NCBI RefSeq assembly: GCF_000420025.1
Contig: NZ_ATUD01000002.1
Coordinates: forward strand, 372,001 to 436,000
Direction: 5' to 3'
Length of the DNA: 64,000 nt
Source of the DNA: Patulibacter americanus DSM 16676
GTDB lineage: Bacteria; Actinomycetota; Thermoleophilia; Solirubrobacterales; Solirubrobacteraceae
Shown here: piece after piece, positions 20,519 to 29,580 of the stretch
How the letters are laid out: every line of letters starts with the position of its first letter
How positions within the stretch are numbered: position 1 is the first letter of the stretch
The notes under the pieces: generated by a model
The model's database searches: none
Told to the model about the DNA's origin: nothing
What the model saw: only the letters and a program-made list of their open reading frames with translations
Program-made: the position numbers and the translations under genes

Positions 20519-21619
20519 CTACCCCGCGGGCGGTGGCGCGGCGTCCCTCGGGGGCGCCGCGCCCTCGCGGCCGGCGAGCCACCGCGCCAGGAGCGGCGCG
20601 GCGAGCAGCATCGCGAACAGCCGCAGCACCTGGACCGCCAGGACGAAGGTGGCGTCGACGTCGCTCGTGGCGGCGGCCGCCAGCACGGCGTAGAGGCCGC
20701 CCGGCGTGGTGGCGAGGTAGGCGTCGAGCGCGCCCACGCCCGTGAGCGGGACGAGCAGCAGACCCAGCCCGGCCGAGACCAGGATCAGCAGGGCGATCAT
20801 GGCGAGCGTCGCGGGCAGGATCCGGGCGGCGTGGCGGAGGCTCGCCACGGTGAACCGCAGGCCGACGGAGAGCCCGATCGCCACGTAGGCGGCCTCGAGG
20901 ACGGCCGGCGGAACCGGGGCCATGAGCGACACGTCGAGCAGCGCGAGCGTGGCGGCGACGAGCAGGGGGCCGAGCAGGGAGCCGGCCGGCAGGCGCACGA
21001 GCCGGGCCAGACCCGCCCCGACGACCACGCAGAGCACGAGGGCGACCGTCCCCTCGACCCAGCCGCCGGCCACCCCGTCCGCCACCGGGCGTCCGCCTCC
21101 GCCGCCCCCGGCGATCCCGGCGACGACGGGCGCGAGCACGACGATCACGAGCACCCGCAGGTACTGCATGACCGCGACGAGCCGCTCGTCCGCGCCGAGC
21201 TCGCGGCTGATCGCCACGATGCCCGAGGCGCCGCCGGCGACCATGCCGAACGAGGCCGTGGGCCGGTCCAGGCCGGTCAGCCGGCTCATCGCCAGTCCGG
21301 CGAGCACCGTGGCGCCCAGGGTGGCGAGGGTGACACCGACGATCGGCCCGGCGTTCTGCCCGATCTCCGTCAGCGTCGACGACTGCACGAGCACCCCGAG
21401 CGAGACGCCGAGCACGCCCTGGGCGAGGCGGGCGGCCGGGCCCGGCACGTCGAGGCCCCACGGGGTGCGCAGGGCGAAGACCAACCCGACGAACAGGCCG
21501 GCGAAGAGCGCGGGGGAGGGCACCCCGACCGCCGCGCCCCCGAAACCCGCGACCGCCGTCGTCAGGAGGAGCAGACCCCAGCGGCGGGCGCCGGCGGCCT
21601 GGAGCGACGGTCGTTGCAT
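20519..21619 (-). CDS. AbrB-family (PF05145-type) integral membrane protein
   Basis: This 366-aa protein has about ten hydrophobic segments and two halves with the repeated motif style of the AbrB/ammonia-monooxygenase-like membrane family (ASFGMVAGGASGIVAISRELGAD in half one, TTPGGLYAVLAAAATSDVD in half two). Members are often called transporters or regulators, but no substrate is established. It is divergent from the siderophore-interacting protein gene across 62 bp, so it might share that region's control, though it has no known link to iron. The ATG at 21619 gives a short polar N-terminus before the first helix. Confidence 0.82.
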   Translation of the reverse strand: MQRPSLQAAGARRWGLLLLTTAVAGFGGAAVGVPSPALFAGLFVGLVFALRTPWGLDVPGPAARLAQGVLGVSLGVLVQSSTLTEIGQNAGPIVGVTLATLGATVLAGLAMSRLTGLDRPTASFGMVAGGASGIVAISRELGADERLVAVMQYLRVLVIVVLAPVVAGIAGGGGGGRPVADGVAGGWVEGTVALVLCVVVGAGLARLVRLPAGSLLGPLLVAATLALLDVSLMAPVPPAVLEAAYVAIGLSVGLRFTVASLRHAARILPATLAMIALLILVSAGLGLLLVPLTGVGALDAYLATTPGGLYAVLAAAATSDVDATFVLAVQVLRLFAMLLAAPLLARWLAGREGAAPPRDAAPPPAG

Positions 21620-21667
21620 CCACCAGGGAGTCTGGCACGGGGAGGCGGACGATCACCGCCGGATGCT

Positions 21668-21680
21668 TTAGGGTGGCCTA
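21668..21680 (+). promoter_or_regulatory. Iron-box-like operator overlapping the -10 of the siderophore-interacting protein gene
   Basis: TTAGGGTGGCCTA contains the inverted pair TAGG/CCTA, reminiscent of one half of a DtxR/IdeR iron box. TAGGGT (21669-21674) also serves as a -10 ending 7 nt before the ATG at 21682. A regulator bound here would block RNA polymerase. A closely matching sequence precedes the binding-protein gene of the same pathway. Confidence 0.6.
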
Positions 21681-21681
21681 C

Positions 21682-22497
21682 ATGGCGCAGGCCCAGCTCT
21701 CCCCGGCCGCAGCCCGGGCACGCGACCGGCCGTTCCCCCTGCGGACGGGACGCATCGAGGTCCGGCACGTCGCCCGCCCGACGCCGAACGTCGCCCGCAT
21801 CGTCTTCAGCGGCGAGGATCTGCGCGACCTGCCCGACGAGGAGCCGGGCGAGATCATCACGCTGATCTGGCCGGCCGAGGGCCGCGACGAGCCCGTGCTG
21901 CCCGCCGCCGGCTGGAAGTTCCCCGATGGCTGCCCGGAGCAGCACTGCCGCAACTACACCGTGCGGTCCTACGACCGCTCGCGTCCCGAGCTGACGATCG
22001 ACTTCGTGCTCCACGGCGACCACGGCGCGGCGTCGCGCTGGGCCACCGCCGCCCGGCCCGGGCAGGTGCTCGGCTTCGCCGGCCCGCGAATCCACTTCAT
22101 CACGGAGCCCGACGCGGACTGGACGCTGCTGGCGGGCGACGAGACCGCGCTGCCCGCGATCAGCGCCACCCTCGAGCGGCTGCCCGCCGGCCACCCGACC
22201 CGCGTGTTCGTGGAGGTGGCCGACGCGAGCTGCCACACGACCCTGTGGTCGGCCGCGGACCTGACGCTGGAGTGGATCCACCGCGACGGCGAGGCCCCGG
22301 GGCGTTGCACGCGCCTGGAGGAGGCCGTGCGCGCCGCCGAGCTGCCCGAGGGCCAGGGCAAGGTCTGGGTGGCGGGGGAGTCGCTCGTGGTCCGGCGGCT
22401 GCGCGAGCACCTCAAGGGCGAGCGCGGCCTGACGATCGGCCCGCTGCAGGCGATCGGCTACTGGAAGCACCGGGACACCCCGGCCGACGTCGAGTAG
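21682..22497 (+). CDS. Siderophore-interacting FAD protein (ferric-siderophore reductase)
   Basis: Proteins of this family (ViuB/YqjH type) reduce ferric siderophores in the cytoplasm to release iron. The 271-aa product has the FAD-binding CRNYTVRSYD, a DFVLHGDHGAASRWA segment, GDETALPAISATLE and the characteristic C-terminal IGYWKHRDTP. ATG 21682 is preferred over an in-frame GTG at 21673 because the GTG lies inside the -10/iron box. Two permease genes and an ATPase gene follow with 2-nt spacing or 4-bp overlaps, so it heads an iron-uptake operon. Iron repression is inferred from the operator-like site. Confidence 0.92.
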   Translation: MAQAQLSPAAARARDRPFPLRTGRIEVRHVARPTPNVARIVFSGEDLRDLPDEEPGEIITLIWPAEGRDEPVLPAAGWKFPDGCPEQHCRNYTVRSYDRSRPELTIDFVLHGDHGAASRWATAARPGQVLGFAGPRIHFITEPDADWTLLAGDETALPAISATLERLPAGHPTRVFVEVADASCHTTLWSAADLTLEWIHRDGEAPGRCTRLEEAVRAAELPEGQGKVWVAGESLVVRRLREHLKGERGLTIGPLQAIGYWKHRDTPADVE

Positions 22498-22499
22498 GC

Positions 22500-23564
22500 G
22501 TGGGCGTCGCCACCACCACCCGCGCGCCGGTCCCCGAGTCGCCGGCCGCTCCGGCCGCCGCCGCTCGCCCACGGTCGATCCGGGCGGTCGGGCTGCTGGT
22601 GGCGCTGGCCGTCCTCGGGCTCGTCGTCCTCCTGAGCATCAGCATCGGCTCGCGGCAGATCCCGCTGGATCGCGTGTGGGACCTCGTCCTGCACCCCGAC
22701 GGCTCGGACGACGCGATCGTCGTGCGCGAGCTGCGGGTGCCGCGGACCCTGCTGGGGCTCCTCGTCGGCGCGGCCCTCGGGCTCGCCGGTGCGCTCATGC
22801 AGGCGCTGACCCGCAACCCGCTGGCCGACCCGGGCATCCTCGGGATCAACGCGGGCGCCGCCGCGGCCGTCGTCGTCGTGATGGCGCTGACGGGCGGCGT
22901 GGGGCCGCAGATCCAGGTCTGGGTCGCGTTCGTCGGCGCCGGCCTGGCCACGCTGCTCGTCTACGGGGTGGCCGCGCGCGGCAGCTCCGGCGCCACACCC
23001 GTCCGCCTGGCGCTGGCCGGGATCGCCCTGACGTTCGCGCTGTACTCCGTGGTGCAGGGCATCACCACGCTGCAGCCCAAGGTCTTCGACCAGTACCGCT
23101 ACTGGGCCGTCGGCTCCCTCGGCGGCCACGACGCCGACGTCGTCGGCCAGGTCGCCCCGTTCGTGCTCGTCGGTGTCCTCCTGGCCCTCGTGCTGGCGCG
23201 GCCACTGAACGCGCTGGCCCTCGGCGACGACGTCAGCCGCGCGCTCGGCGCCAAGGTCGCCCGCACCCGGTTCCTCGGCGCGCTCGCCATCACGCTGCTG
23301 TGCGGCGCGAGCGTGGCCGCGGCGGGGCCGATCGGGTTCGTCGGCCTGACCGTCCCGCACGTCGCCCGGGCGATCACGGGTCCCGACCAGCGGTGGGTGC
23401 TGCCGTACTCCATCGTGCTCGCGCCGATCCTGCTGCTCGTGGCGGACATCGTCGGCCGCATCGTCACGCGGCCGGGTGAGCTGCAGGTGGCCATCGTCAC
23501 CGCCGTCCTCGGCGCCCCCGTGTTCATCGCGATCGTGCGCCGCCGGCGCATCGCCCAGCTGTGA
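22500..23564 (+). CDS. FecCD-family iron-siderophore ABC permease, subunit 1
   Basis: This 354-aa membrane protein is one half of the inner-membrane channel for ferric siderophores. It has the family motifs LRVPRTLLGLLVGAALGLAG, MQALTRNPLADPGILGINAG, GDDVSRALGAKVARTR (ATPase contact loop) and GPIGFVGLTVPHVAR, and about ten hydrophobic segments. The GTG start lies 2 nt after the upstream stop codon; its stop overlaps the next permease (GTGA). Together with the next gene it forms a BtuC-like heterodimer. Confidence 0.93.
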   Translation: MGVATTTRAPVPESPAAPAAAARPRSIRAVGLLVALAVLGLVVLLSISIGSRQIPLDRVWDLVLHPDGSDDAIVVRELRVPRTLLGLLVGAALGLAGALMQALTRNPLADPGILGINAGAAAAVVVVMALTGGVGPQIQVWVAFVGAGLATLLVYGVAARGSSGATPVRLALAGIALTFALYSVVQGITTLQPKVFDQYRYWAVGSLGGHDADVVGQVAPFVLVGVLLALVLARPLNALALGDDVSRALGAKVARTRFLGALAITLLCGASVAAAGPIGFVGLTVPHVARAITGPDQRWVLPYSIVLAPILLLVADIVGRIVTRPGELQVAIVTAVLGAPVFIAIVRRRRIAQL

Positions 23565-24691
23565 GCGCCGCGCCCCCCGTCGCCTCGCCGCCCCGCGGCC
23601 CCTCCTCGCCGGTCCGGCCGCCGCGGTCCGCGGATCCGGTGCGCCCGGACGGCCTGGGCCGGACCGTGCGGCTGCCGGGCGGCATCAGCTTCCGCGTCGA
23701 GCCCCGGGCGATCGGCGTCGCCGGCGTCCTCGTCGGCCTGCTGCTCGTCCTGCTGGTGCTCGCGGTCGGCACGGGCGAGTACTCCATCCCGCCGGGCGAC
23801 GTGGTCGCGACGCTCCTGGGCGGGGGCGACGCGGGTACGCAGTTCGTCGTCGAGACGCTGCGGTTGCCACGTGCGATCACCGCGATCCTCGTCGGCGCCG
23901 CCCTCGGCGCGGCGGGGGCGATCTTCCAGAGCATCACCCGCAACCCCCTGGGCAGCCCGGACGTCATCGGCTTCACCGCCGGCGCGTCCGCGGGCGCGCT
24001 GACCGTGATCGTCCTCTTCGGTGGCGGTGCGGCGGCGGTGGCGGGCGGCGCGCTCGGCGGGGGCGTCGTCACGGCGGTCCTCGTCTACCTGCTGGCGTTC
24101 CGCGGCGGCGAGGGCGTCCAGGGCTACCGCCTCGTGCTGGTGGGCATCGGCCTGTCCTTCGTGCTCTTCGCGGTGCGCGACTACCTGCTCACGCACGCCA
24201 AGCTCGAGCAGGCGACGGTCGCCAACGTCTGGATCACGGGCAGCCTGAACGGCCGGGGATGGGAGCACGTCGTGCCCGTCGGCCTGGCGCTCGCGCTGCT
24301 GCTGCCGCTGGCCGCCCTGATGAGCCGCGAGCTGCGGATGATGGAGATGGGCGACGACGCCGCGGTGGCGCTCGGCGTCCCCGTGGCGCGTGCCCGCGGG
24401 GGGCTCCTGGCGATCGGCGTCGCGCTGACGGCGGTCGCGACCGCGTCCGCGGGGCCCGTGCTGTTCGTGGCGCTCGCCGCCCCGCAGATCGGCCGGCGGC
24501 TGACCCGGGCGACGGGGCCGGGCGTCGGCAGCGCCGCGCTGACCGGGGCGGTGCTGCTCATCGGCGGCGACTTCGCGGCCCAGCGCGTCTTCGCCGACAG
24601 CCAGCTGCCCGTCGGCGTCGTCACGGGCGTCGCGGGCGGGGCGTACCTGATCTGGCTGCTGTACCACGAGTGGAGGGACGGACGAGCATGA
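23561..24691 (+). CDS. FecCD-family iron-siderophore ABC permease, subunit 2
   Basis: The second permease (376 aa) has a Pro-rich cytoplasmic N-terminus of about 45 residues, then the FecCD core: LRLPRAITAILVGAALGAAG, FQSITRNPLGSPDVIGFTAG, GDDAAVALGVPVARAR and GPVLFVALAAPQIGRRL. It overlaps the first permease by 4 bp and the ATPase by 4 bp (ATGA), which implies equal production of the three parts. The sequence matches the FepG/FecD side of the family better than FepD, but that is a weak call. Confidence 0.93.
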   Translation: MSAAPPVASPPRGPSSPVRPPRSADPVRPDGLGRTVRLPGGISFRVEPRAIGVAGVLVGLLLVLLVLAVGTGEYSIPPGDVVATLLGGGDAGTQFVVETLRLPRAITAILVGAALGAAGAIFQSITRNPLGSPDVIGFTAGASAGALTVIVLFGGGAAAVAGGALGGGVVTAVLVYLLAFRGGEGVQGYRLVLVGIGLSFVLFAVRDYLLTHAKLEQATVANVWITGSLNGRGWEHVVPVGLALALLLPLAALMSRELRMMEMGDDAAVALGVPVARARGGLLAIGVALTAVATASAGPVLFVALAAPQIGRRLTRATGPGVGSAALTGAVLLIGGDFAAQRVFADSQLPVGVVTGVAGGAYLIWLLYHEWRDGRA

Positions 24692-25548
24692 AGCACACCG
24701 ACCACGACCGGCAGGACGGCGGTCCGCGGCTGCACGGCGACGGCCTGACGCTCGGCTACGACGAGCGCCAGGTCGCCCAGGACCTCTCCGTCGCCATCCC
24801 GGACGGCTCGTTCACGGTCGTCGTGGGCCCGAACGCCTGCGGCAAGTCGACGCTGCTGCGCGCTCTGGCCCGCATGCTCAAGCCGAGTGCCGGGCAGGTC
24901 GTCCTCGACGGCCGCCAGATCACCGAGCTGCCGTCGAAGGAGGTCGCGCGCCGGCTCGGGCTGCTGCCGCAGAGCTCCATCGCCCCGGACGCGATCACCG
25001 TCGCCGACCTCGTGGCGCGCGGCCGCTACCCGCACCAGGGGCTGCTGCGCCAGTGGTCCCGCGAGGACGAGCGCGCCGTCGCCGCCGCGATGGAGGCCAC
25101 GAGCGTCACCGACCTCGCCTCCCGTGCCGTCGACGAGCTCTCCGGCGGTCAACGCCAGCGCGTGTGGCTCGCCATGGTCCTGGCGCAGGAGACGTCGATC
25201 GTGCTGCTCGACGAGCCGACGACGTTCCTCGACATCGCGCACCAGATCGAGGTCCTCGACCTCTGCGCCGACCTGCACCGCGACCAGGGCCGCACGATGG
25301 TGGCGGTCCTCCACGACCTCAACCACGCCTGCCGCTACGCGACCCACCTCGTCGCGATGCGGGGCGGCGAGGTCGTCGCCGAGGGCGACCCGGCGCAGAT
25401 CGTCGACGCCGAGCTCGTCGAGCGCGTCTTCGGCCTGCGCTGCCGCGTGATCCCGGATCCCGAGACGGGGACGCCGCTCGTGGTGCCCGCGGCGCGGCGG
25501 CGGGTGGCGGCCGAGCCGCTGCCGGTTGCCGCACCCGGCGTGGCGTAG
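24688..25548 (+). CDS. Iron-siderophore ABC transporter ATPase (FepC type)
   Basis: The 286-aa ATPase drives ferric-siderophore import. Walker A is GPNACGKST (47-55), the Q-loop is LLPQSS, the signature is LSGGQRQRVWLAM, Walker B is IVLLDEPTTFLD and the switch is VLHDLNH. ARGRYPHQGL is typical of FepC/FecE. It overlaps the upstream permease by 4 bp and closes the operon; the binding protein follows 163 nt later with its own promoter-like region. Confidence 0.95.
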   Translation: MKHTDHDRQDGGPRLHGDGLTLGYDERQVAQDLSVAIPDGSFTVVVGPNACGKSTLLRALARMLKPSAGQVVLDGRQITELPSKEVARRLGLLPQSSIAPDAITVADLVARGRYPHQGLLRQWSREDERAVAAAMEATSVTDLASRAVDELSGGQRQRVWLAMVLAQETSIVLLDEPTTFLDIAHQIEVLDLCADLHRDQGRTMVAVLHDLNHACRYATHLVAMRGGEVVAEGDPAQIVDAELVERVFGLRCRVIPDPETGTPLVVPAARRRVAAEPLPVAAPGVA

Positions 25549-25644
25549 GGCCGCCGGCGCGGGGCCGCCCGGGCCGGAAAGCGCCTTCGTCGGAGGGCTT
25601 CGGCCCCTCGAGTTCGGTGGCCCTACCAAGGGTGCCGTCGTCCG

Positions 25645-25656
25645 TTAGGGTGCCCT
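25645..25656 (+). promoter_or_regulatory. Iron-box-like operator / -10 of the siderophore-binding protein gene
   Basis: TTAGGGTGCCCT matches the site before the siderophore-interacting protein in its first eight bases. TAGGGT (25646-25651) can act as -10. The 8-mer AGGGTGCC also occurs at 25629-25636, 18 bp upstream. A 7-bp hairpin (25668-25686) follows in the leader. Confidence 0.55.
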
Positions 25657-25667
25657 CCGTCTTCGTT

Positions 25668-25686
25668 CCCCGGGTCGTCCCCGGGG
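25668..25686 (+). other. Leader hairpin before the siderophore-binding protein gene
   Basis: CCCCGGG and CCCGGGG pair across TCGTC in the presumed 5' leader. It could stabilise the mRNA of the binding protein, which is normally needed in excess over the permeases. Confidence 0.4.
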
Positions 25687-25711
25687 TCGACCCCCGAAAC
25701 CGAGGTCCTCC

Positions 25712-26764
25712 GTGTCGCTCCCACTTCGCCTGCTCCGTGCACGCACTGCGCTGCTCGTGGCGCTCCTGCTCACCGCCTGCCTGGCCCTCGCGGCCTGCGG
25801 CTCCGACGACGAGTCCTCCGACGCGGCCGCGCCGAGCGGCCGCGCATCGTCGTCCGCCTTCCCCGTCACCGTGACGGGAGGGGCCTTCGGCGACGCGACC
25901 GTGAAGGAGGCGCCGAAGCGCGTCGTCACGCTCGGCTGGAGCGACCAGGACGTCGTCGTCGCCCTCGGCGTCAAGCCCGTCGGCGTGTTCGACATCGGCC
26001 CGGACTTCCCCGAGGGCATCGGCCCGTGGGGCAAGGAGCAGCTCGGCGGCGAGAAGCCCGAGCTGCTGAGCATGGCCGACGGCATCCCGTTCGAGAAGGT
26101 CGCGTCGCTGCGGCCGGACCTCATCGTCGCCGTGCAGTCCGGCGTGACGCAGGCGGACTACGACAAGCTCGCGAAGATCGCCCCGACGGTCACCTACGCC
26201 AAGGGTCGCGGCGCCTACGTCTCGCCGTGGGACGAGCAGGCGGTGCGGATCGGCCAGGCGCTGGGCCAGGAGGCGAAGGCGAAGGAGCTCGTCGCGTCGA
26301 CGAAGCAGGCCCTCGCCCAGGCCAAGACGGACCACCCGGACCTGCAGGGCAAGACGTTCTCCTACATGGCCCGCCAGGACGCCGACCAGGTCGGCCTGTA
26401 CCTGCCGAACGACCTGCGCGTGAAGTTCCTGACCGACCTGGGCATGAAGCTCTCGCCGGGCCAGGTCGCCGCCACGAAGGGCGTGACGGACAACTTCTTC
26501 GTCGACGTGAGCTACGAGCGCCTCGGCACCCTCGACGCCGACGCCCTCGTCGCGTGGTTCAACACGCCGAAGGACCGCGAGACGTTCACGGGCCGCTCCG
26601 TCTTCCAGAGCCTGCCGGTCGTGAAGAAGGGCGGCTTCGTCCCGCTCGACCTCGTGCAGGCGCAGGCGCAGGGCGCCCCGACGGTCCTCTCGATCCCGTG
26701 GGCGATCGACAACGTCGTGCCGCTCATCGAGCAGGGCCTGAAGGGCGAGGGCCCGAAGGAGTAG
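25712..26764 (+). CDS. Iron-siderophore ABC substrate-binding lipoprotein (FecB/FhuD type)
   Basis: This 350-aa lipoprotein captures ferric siderophores outside the membrane. It has a lipobox LALAACG with Cys29, a Ser/Asp-rich linker and the type III binding-protein core: APKRVVTLGWSDQDVVVALGV, EKVASLRPDLIVAV, YDKLAKIAPTVTY and the terminal AIDNVVPLIEQGLK. The GTG has GAGG 6 nt upstream. It is transcribed separately from, but in the same direction as, the permease/ATPase genes and shares their iron-box-like operator. The siderophore type cannot be predicted, and no siderophore synthesis genes are visible. Confidence 0.92.
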   Translation: MSLPLRLLRARTALLVALLLTACLALAACGSDDESSDAAAPSGRASSSAFPVTVTGGAFGDATVKEAPKRVVTLGWSDQDVVVALGVKPVGVFDIGPDFPEGIGPWGKEQLGGEKPELLSMADGIPFEKVASLRPDLIVAVQSGVTQADYDKLAKIAPTVTYAKGRGAYVSPWDEQAVRIGQALGQEAKAKELVASTKQALAQAKTDHPDLQGKTFSYMARQDADQVGLYLPNDLRVKFLTDLGMKLSPGQVAATKGVTDNFFVDVSYERLGTLDADALVAWFNTPKDRETFTGRSVFQSLPVVKKGGFVPLDLVQAQAQGAPTVLSIPWAIDNVVPLIEQGLKGEGPKE

Positions 26765-26829
26765 GGGCGCCGGGTCGCGCCTTGGCGCCGCCCGACGGGA
26801 GCCCGGGCGGGGTGCCCGTCCGGGACGAT

Positions 26830-26855
26830 CCGGCCGGGCACCCGTGCCCGGCCGG
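26830..26855. terminator. Strong bidirectional terminator hairpin
   Basis: A perfect 11-bp stem (26830-26840 with 26845-26855) and a CCCG loop lies between the convergent siderophore-binding protein and NlpC/P60 genes. There is no T tract; intrinsic termination without U tract is inferred from its position. Confidence 0.65.
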
Positions 26856-26863
26856 GGCGCCGG

Positions 26864-28090
26864 CTAGAAGCCCGGCGGGTGGCGCGCGACGAAGCCGGCG
26901 GAGGAGCGCATCTCGCTCGTCCAGCGCGTGCCGCCGCCCCGCAGGTTCGACGTGTCGAAGCGCCGGCCGTCGACCACCATGTAGGCGTGCCCGGCGTTCG
27001 CGTAGATCGTGATCCGCTTGCCGGGCCCGGCCTCGCCCCAGCTCATGAAGCCGCCCGAGGCGAGCGGGCTGTCGAGCAGGCCGCCGGCCGCGAGCGCGTA
27101 CGAGATCGAGCCGGAGCAGTCGTAGCCGCCGCTGGCGCTGCCGCCGTGGCCGCCGCCCCACACGTACGGGGTGGAGGCGATCTCGTTCGCCGCGGCGACG
27201 ACCCGCCCGACGACGCCGCTCTGGTCGGACGCGGCGGGGGCGGAGCCCGAGCCGCCGCCCGAGTTCGAGCTCGAGCCGGACCCGGAGCCGCTCGAACCCG
27301 AGCCGCTCGAGGCGGCCACGCGCGGCGCGGCCCGGGTGGCCGTGGCGGCGGAGGCGGCCGCGCGGGCCGCTGCGGCCTGCTGGCGCTCGAGCCGGGCGAT
27401 GCGGCTCTTCACGCGGCTCAGCTGTGCGGCGGTGCCGGCGCGGGCGGCGAGCTGCGCCTGCTTGCGGCGGAGGATGGCGTTGCGGACGACGTCGGCCTGG
27501 TCGCGGTCGGCGACGGCGTCCTTGGCCAGCGTGCGGTAGCGGCCGCGCATCTTCTCGAGGTCCTGCGCCTGGTCGGCGACGGCGTTCTTCGTGCGGCGCG
27601 TGTCGTCGAGGATGTGGCCGTTGTGCTCCGAGATGCGCTCGAGGAAGTCGACGCGCTCGAGCAGGTCGCTGAAGCCGTCCGAGGTGAGGACGACGGAGAC
27701 GAGGTCGGGCCGGCCGGACTCGTAGGCGGTCGCGAGGTTCTTCGAGAGCACGCGCGTGGCGCGGTCGGCCTTGCGCTCGAGCTTCGTCAGGCGGGCGCGG
27801 GAGCGGACGAGCTCGTCCTGCGTGCGCTCGAGCTGGCCCGTGCGCAGCTGCACGCGGGAGTCGAGTGCGGCGAGGCGGCGCTCCGCGGACGCGAGGCCGG
27901 CGTTCGTGGCGGCGATCTTCGCGCTCTCGGCGGCGACCTTCTGCTTCAGCGACTGCGCGGCGGCGCGGTCCGACGCGACGTCGGCGACCCCTTGCGTCGG
28001 GGCTCCGGCGCCCGCCGCGAGGGCGGCCGCACCGGTGGCGGTCAGCGCAAGGGCGCGCAGCGTAGTTCGGCGTCGGGAAGTCGGCGGCAT
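26864..28090 (-). CDS. NlpC/P60 peptidoglycan endopeptidase with coiled-coil N-terminus
   Basis: This 408-aa exported protein probably cuts peptide stems of peptidoglycan during growth or division (RipA-like layout). A basic N-terminus and hydrophobic segment (about 8-35) form the signal, and residues about 40-240 are a long charged coiled coil. A Gly/Ser-rich linker (about 255-285) leads to the catalytic NlpC/P60 domain with Cys325 in GYDCSGS and His368 in GHAYMVV. ATG 28090 is chosen because GAGG lies 4 nt upstream; an earlier in-frame ATG would add 17 non-signal residues. It is convergent with the iron-binding lipoprotein gene and divergent from purT. Confidence 0.9.
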   Translation of the reverse strand: MPPTSRRRTTLRALALTATGAAALAAGAGAPTQGVADVASDRAAAQSLKQKVAAESAKIAATNAGLASAERRLAALDSRVQLRTGQLERTQDELVRSRARLTKLERKADRATRVLSKNLATAYESGRPDLVSVVLTSDGFSDLLERVDFLERISEHNGHILDDTRRTKNAVADQAQDLEKMRGRYRTLAKDAVADRDQADVVRNAILRRKQAQLAARAGTAAQLSRVKSRIARLERQQAAAARAAASAATATRAAPRVAASSGSGSSGSGSGSSSNSGGGSGSAPAASDQSGVVGRVVAAANEIASTPYVWGGGHGGSASGGYDCSGSISYALAAGGLLDSPLASGGFMSWGEAGPGKRITIYANAGHAYMVVDGRRFDTSNLRGGGTRWTSEMRSSAGFVARHPPGF

Positions 28091-28229
28091 GGAACCTCGG
28101 GTTGTCGTGCGCGGGGGAGCGCTGCTCGCGCCGGGCGGCATGCGGCGGCGAGCGGAGTCGACCGACCGGGGTCGGGCGACAGGACGACGCTAGGGCAGCC
28201 GTACGGGTTCGCCAAGCGCCGGAGGGGTC

Positions 28230-28247
28230 CTGCAAGCGGACTTGCAG
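28230..28247. promoter_or_regulatory. Palindrome between the NlpC/P60 gene and purT
   Basis: CTGCAAG and CTTGCAG form a perfect 7-bp inverted repeat around CGGA. It lies 46 nt before the purT ATG, in the divergent promoter region, and is a candidate operator for an unknown regulator. Confidence 0.4.
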
Positions 28248-28280
28248 CGTCGTGCCCGGGTGCCGCGAGCCACGCCTTGG

Positions 28281-28286
28281 GACAAT
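28281..28286 (+). promoter_or_regulatory. Candidate -10 element of purT
   Basis: GACAAT, close to TATAAT in the last four bases, ends 7 nt before the ATG at 28294. It supports that start over the in-frame ATG at 28285, which would overlap the -10. Confidence 0.4.
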
Positions 28287-28293
28287 GGTCGCG

Positions 28294-29559
28294 ATGACCG
28301 ACGCCTCCAGCCCGACCACGACCACCGCCTTCGGCACGCCGGGCACCCCGGGTGCGGTCCGCCTGGTGCTGCTCGGCTCGGGCGAGCTGGGGCGTGAGGT
28401 CGCGATCGAGGCGATGCGGCTGGGGTGCGAGGTCGTCGCCGTCGACCGCTACGAGGGCGCCCCGGCGATGCAGGTCGCCCACCGCTCGCGCACCATCGCG
28501 ATGACGGACCCGGACGCGCTGCGCGAGCTGCTGCGCGACGAGCGCGCTCGGCCCCACGCGCGGATGCTCGTGGTCCCCGAGATCGAGGCGATCGCCACCC
28601 CGGTGCTGGAGGAGCTCGAGGCGGAGGGCGTCCACGTCGTCCCCACCGCCCGCGCCGCGCGGTTGACGATGGACCGCGCCGGCATCCGCCGCCTGGCCGC
28701 GGAGGAGCTCGGCCTGCCGACCTCGCCCTACCGCTTCTGTTCCTCCGCCGAGGAGCTGCGCGCGGCGGTGCGTGAGCTCGGGTTCGCCGCGTCGCCCGAC
28801 CGGTTCGTGCCCTGCGTCGTCAAGCCCGTCATGTCGTCGAGCGGCAAGGGTCAGTCCGTCGTCCGCAGCCCCGAGGACGCCGACGGCGCCTGGGCGTACG
28901 CGCAGGAGTCCGGACGCACGGGGGCCTCCGACGTGATCTGCGAGGGCTTCGTGGCCTTCGACTACGAGATCACGCTCCTGACCGTCCGCCACGCCGGCGG
29001 CACGGCGTTCTGCGCGCCGATCGGCCACACGCAGGAGGACGGCGACTACCGCGAGTCGTGGCAGCCCCAGCCGATGTCCGAGGCCGCGGCCGCGCGCGCC
29101 GAGGAGATCGCCCGCGCCGTCACGGACGGCCTCGGCGGCCACGGCCTGTTCGGCGTCGAGCTGTTCGTGCGCGGCGACGAGGTCCTGTTCTCCGAGGTCT
29201 CGCCCCGCCCGCACGACACGGGCATGGTCACGATGGCCAGCCAGCGGCTGTCGGAGTTCGCGCTCCACGTCCGGGCGATCCTGGGCCTGCCGGTGCCGAC
29301 GGACGGCGCCGGCTACGTGCCGCTGCTCGGCCCGTCGGCGAGCGCGGTGGTGCTGGGCCACCGCGACCTCGACGCGCCCGCCTTCGCCGGCGTGGGCGAC
29401 GCCCTGGCGGTCGACCCGAGCGTGGAGCTGCGCCTGTTCGGCAAGCCCGAGTCGCGCCCCGGGCGGCGCCTCGGCGTGGCGCTGGCGCGCGGGGCCGACG
29501 TGGCCGAGGCCCGCCGCCACGCGGTCGCGGCGGCGGAGGCCGTGCGGGTCGAGGGCTGA
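28294..29559 (+). CDS. purT: Formate-dependent phosphoribosylglycinamide formyltransferase
   Basis: PurT makes formyl-GAR from GAR, formate and ATP, a folate-independent third step of purine synthesis. The 421-aa ATP-grasp protein has [20 protein letters not shown] at the N-terminus, [16 protein letters not shown] (ATP-grasp loop), [51 protein letters not shown] and the C-terminal [20 protein letters not shown]. Match to the E. coli enzyme is very close by eye, with about 20 extra N-terminal residues. No other pur gene is adjacent, so it is an isolated gene with its own leaderless-type promoter. Confidence 0.96.
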   Translation: MTDASSPTTTTAFGTPGTPGAVRLVLLGSGELGREVAIEAMRLGCEVVAVDRYEGAPAMQVAHRSRTIAMTDPDALRELLRDERARPHARMLVVPEIEAIATPVLEELEAEGVHVVPTARAARLTMDRAGIRRLAAEELGLPTSPYRFCSSAEELRAAVRELGFAASPDRFVPCVVKPVMSSSGKGQSVVRSPEDADGAWAYAQESGRTGASDVICEGFVAFDYEITLLTVRHAGGTAFCAPIGHTQEDGDYRESWQPQPMSEAAAARAEEIARAVTDGLGGHGLFGVELFVRGDEVLFSEVSPRPHDTGMVTMASQRLSEFALHVRAILGLPVPTDGAGYVPLLGPSASAVVLGHRDLDAPAFAGVGDALAVDPSVELRLFGKPESRPGRRLGVALARGADVAEARRHAVAAAEAVRVEG

Positions 29560-29580
29560 GGACCAGCGCCGGGCGCCGCG

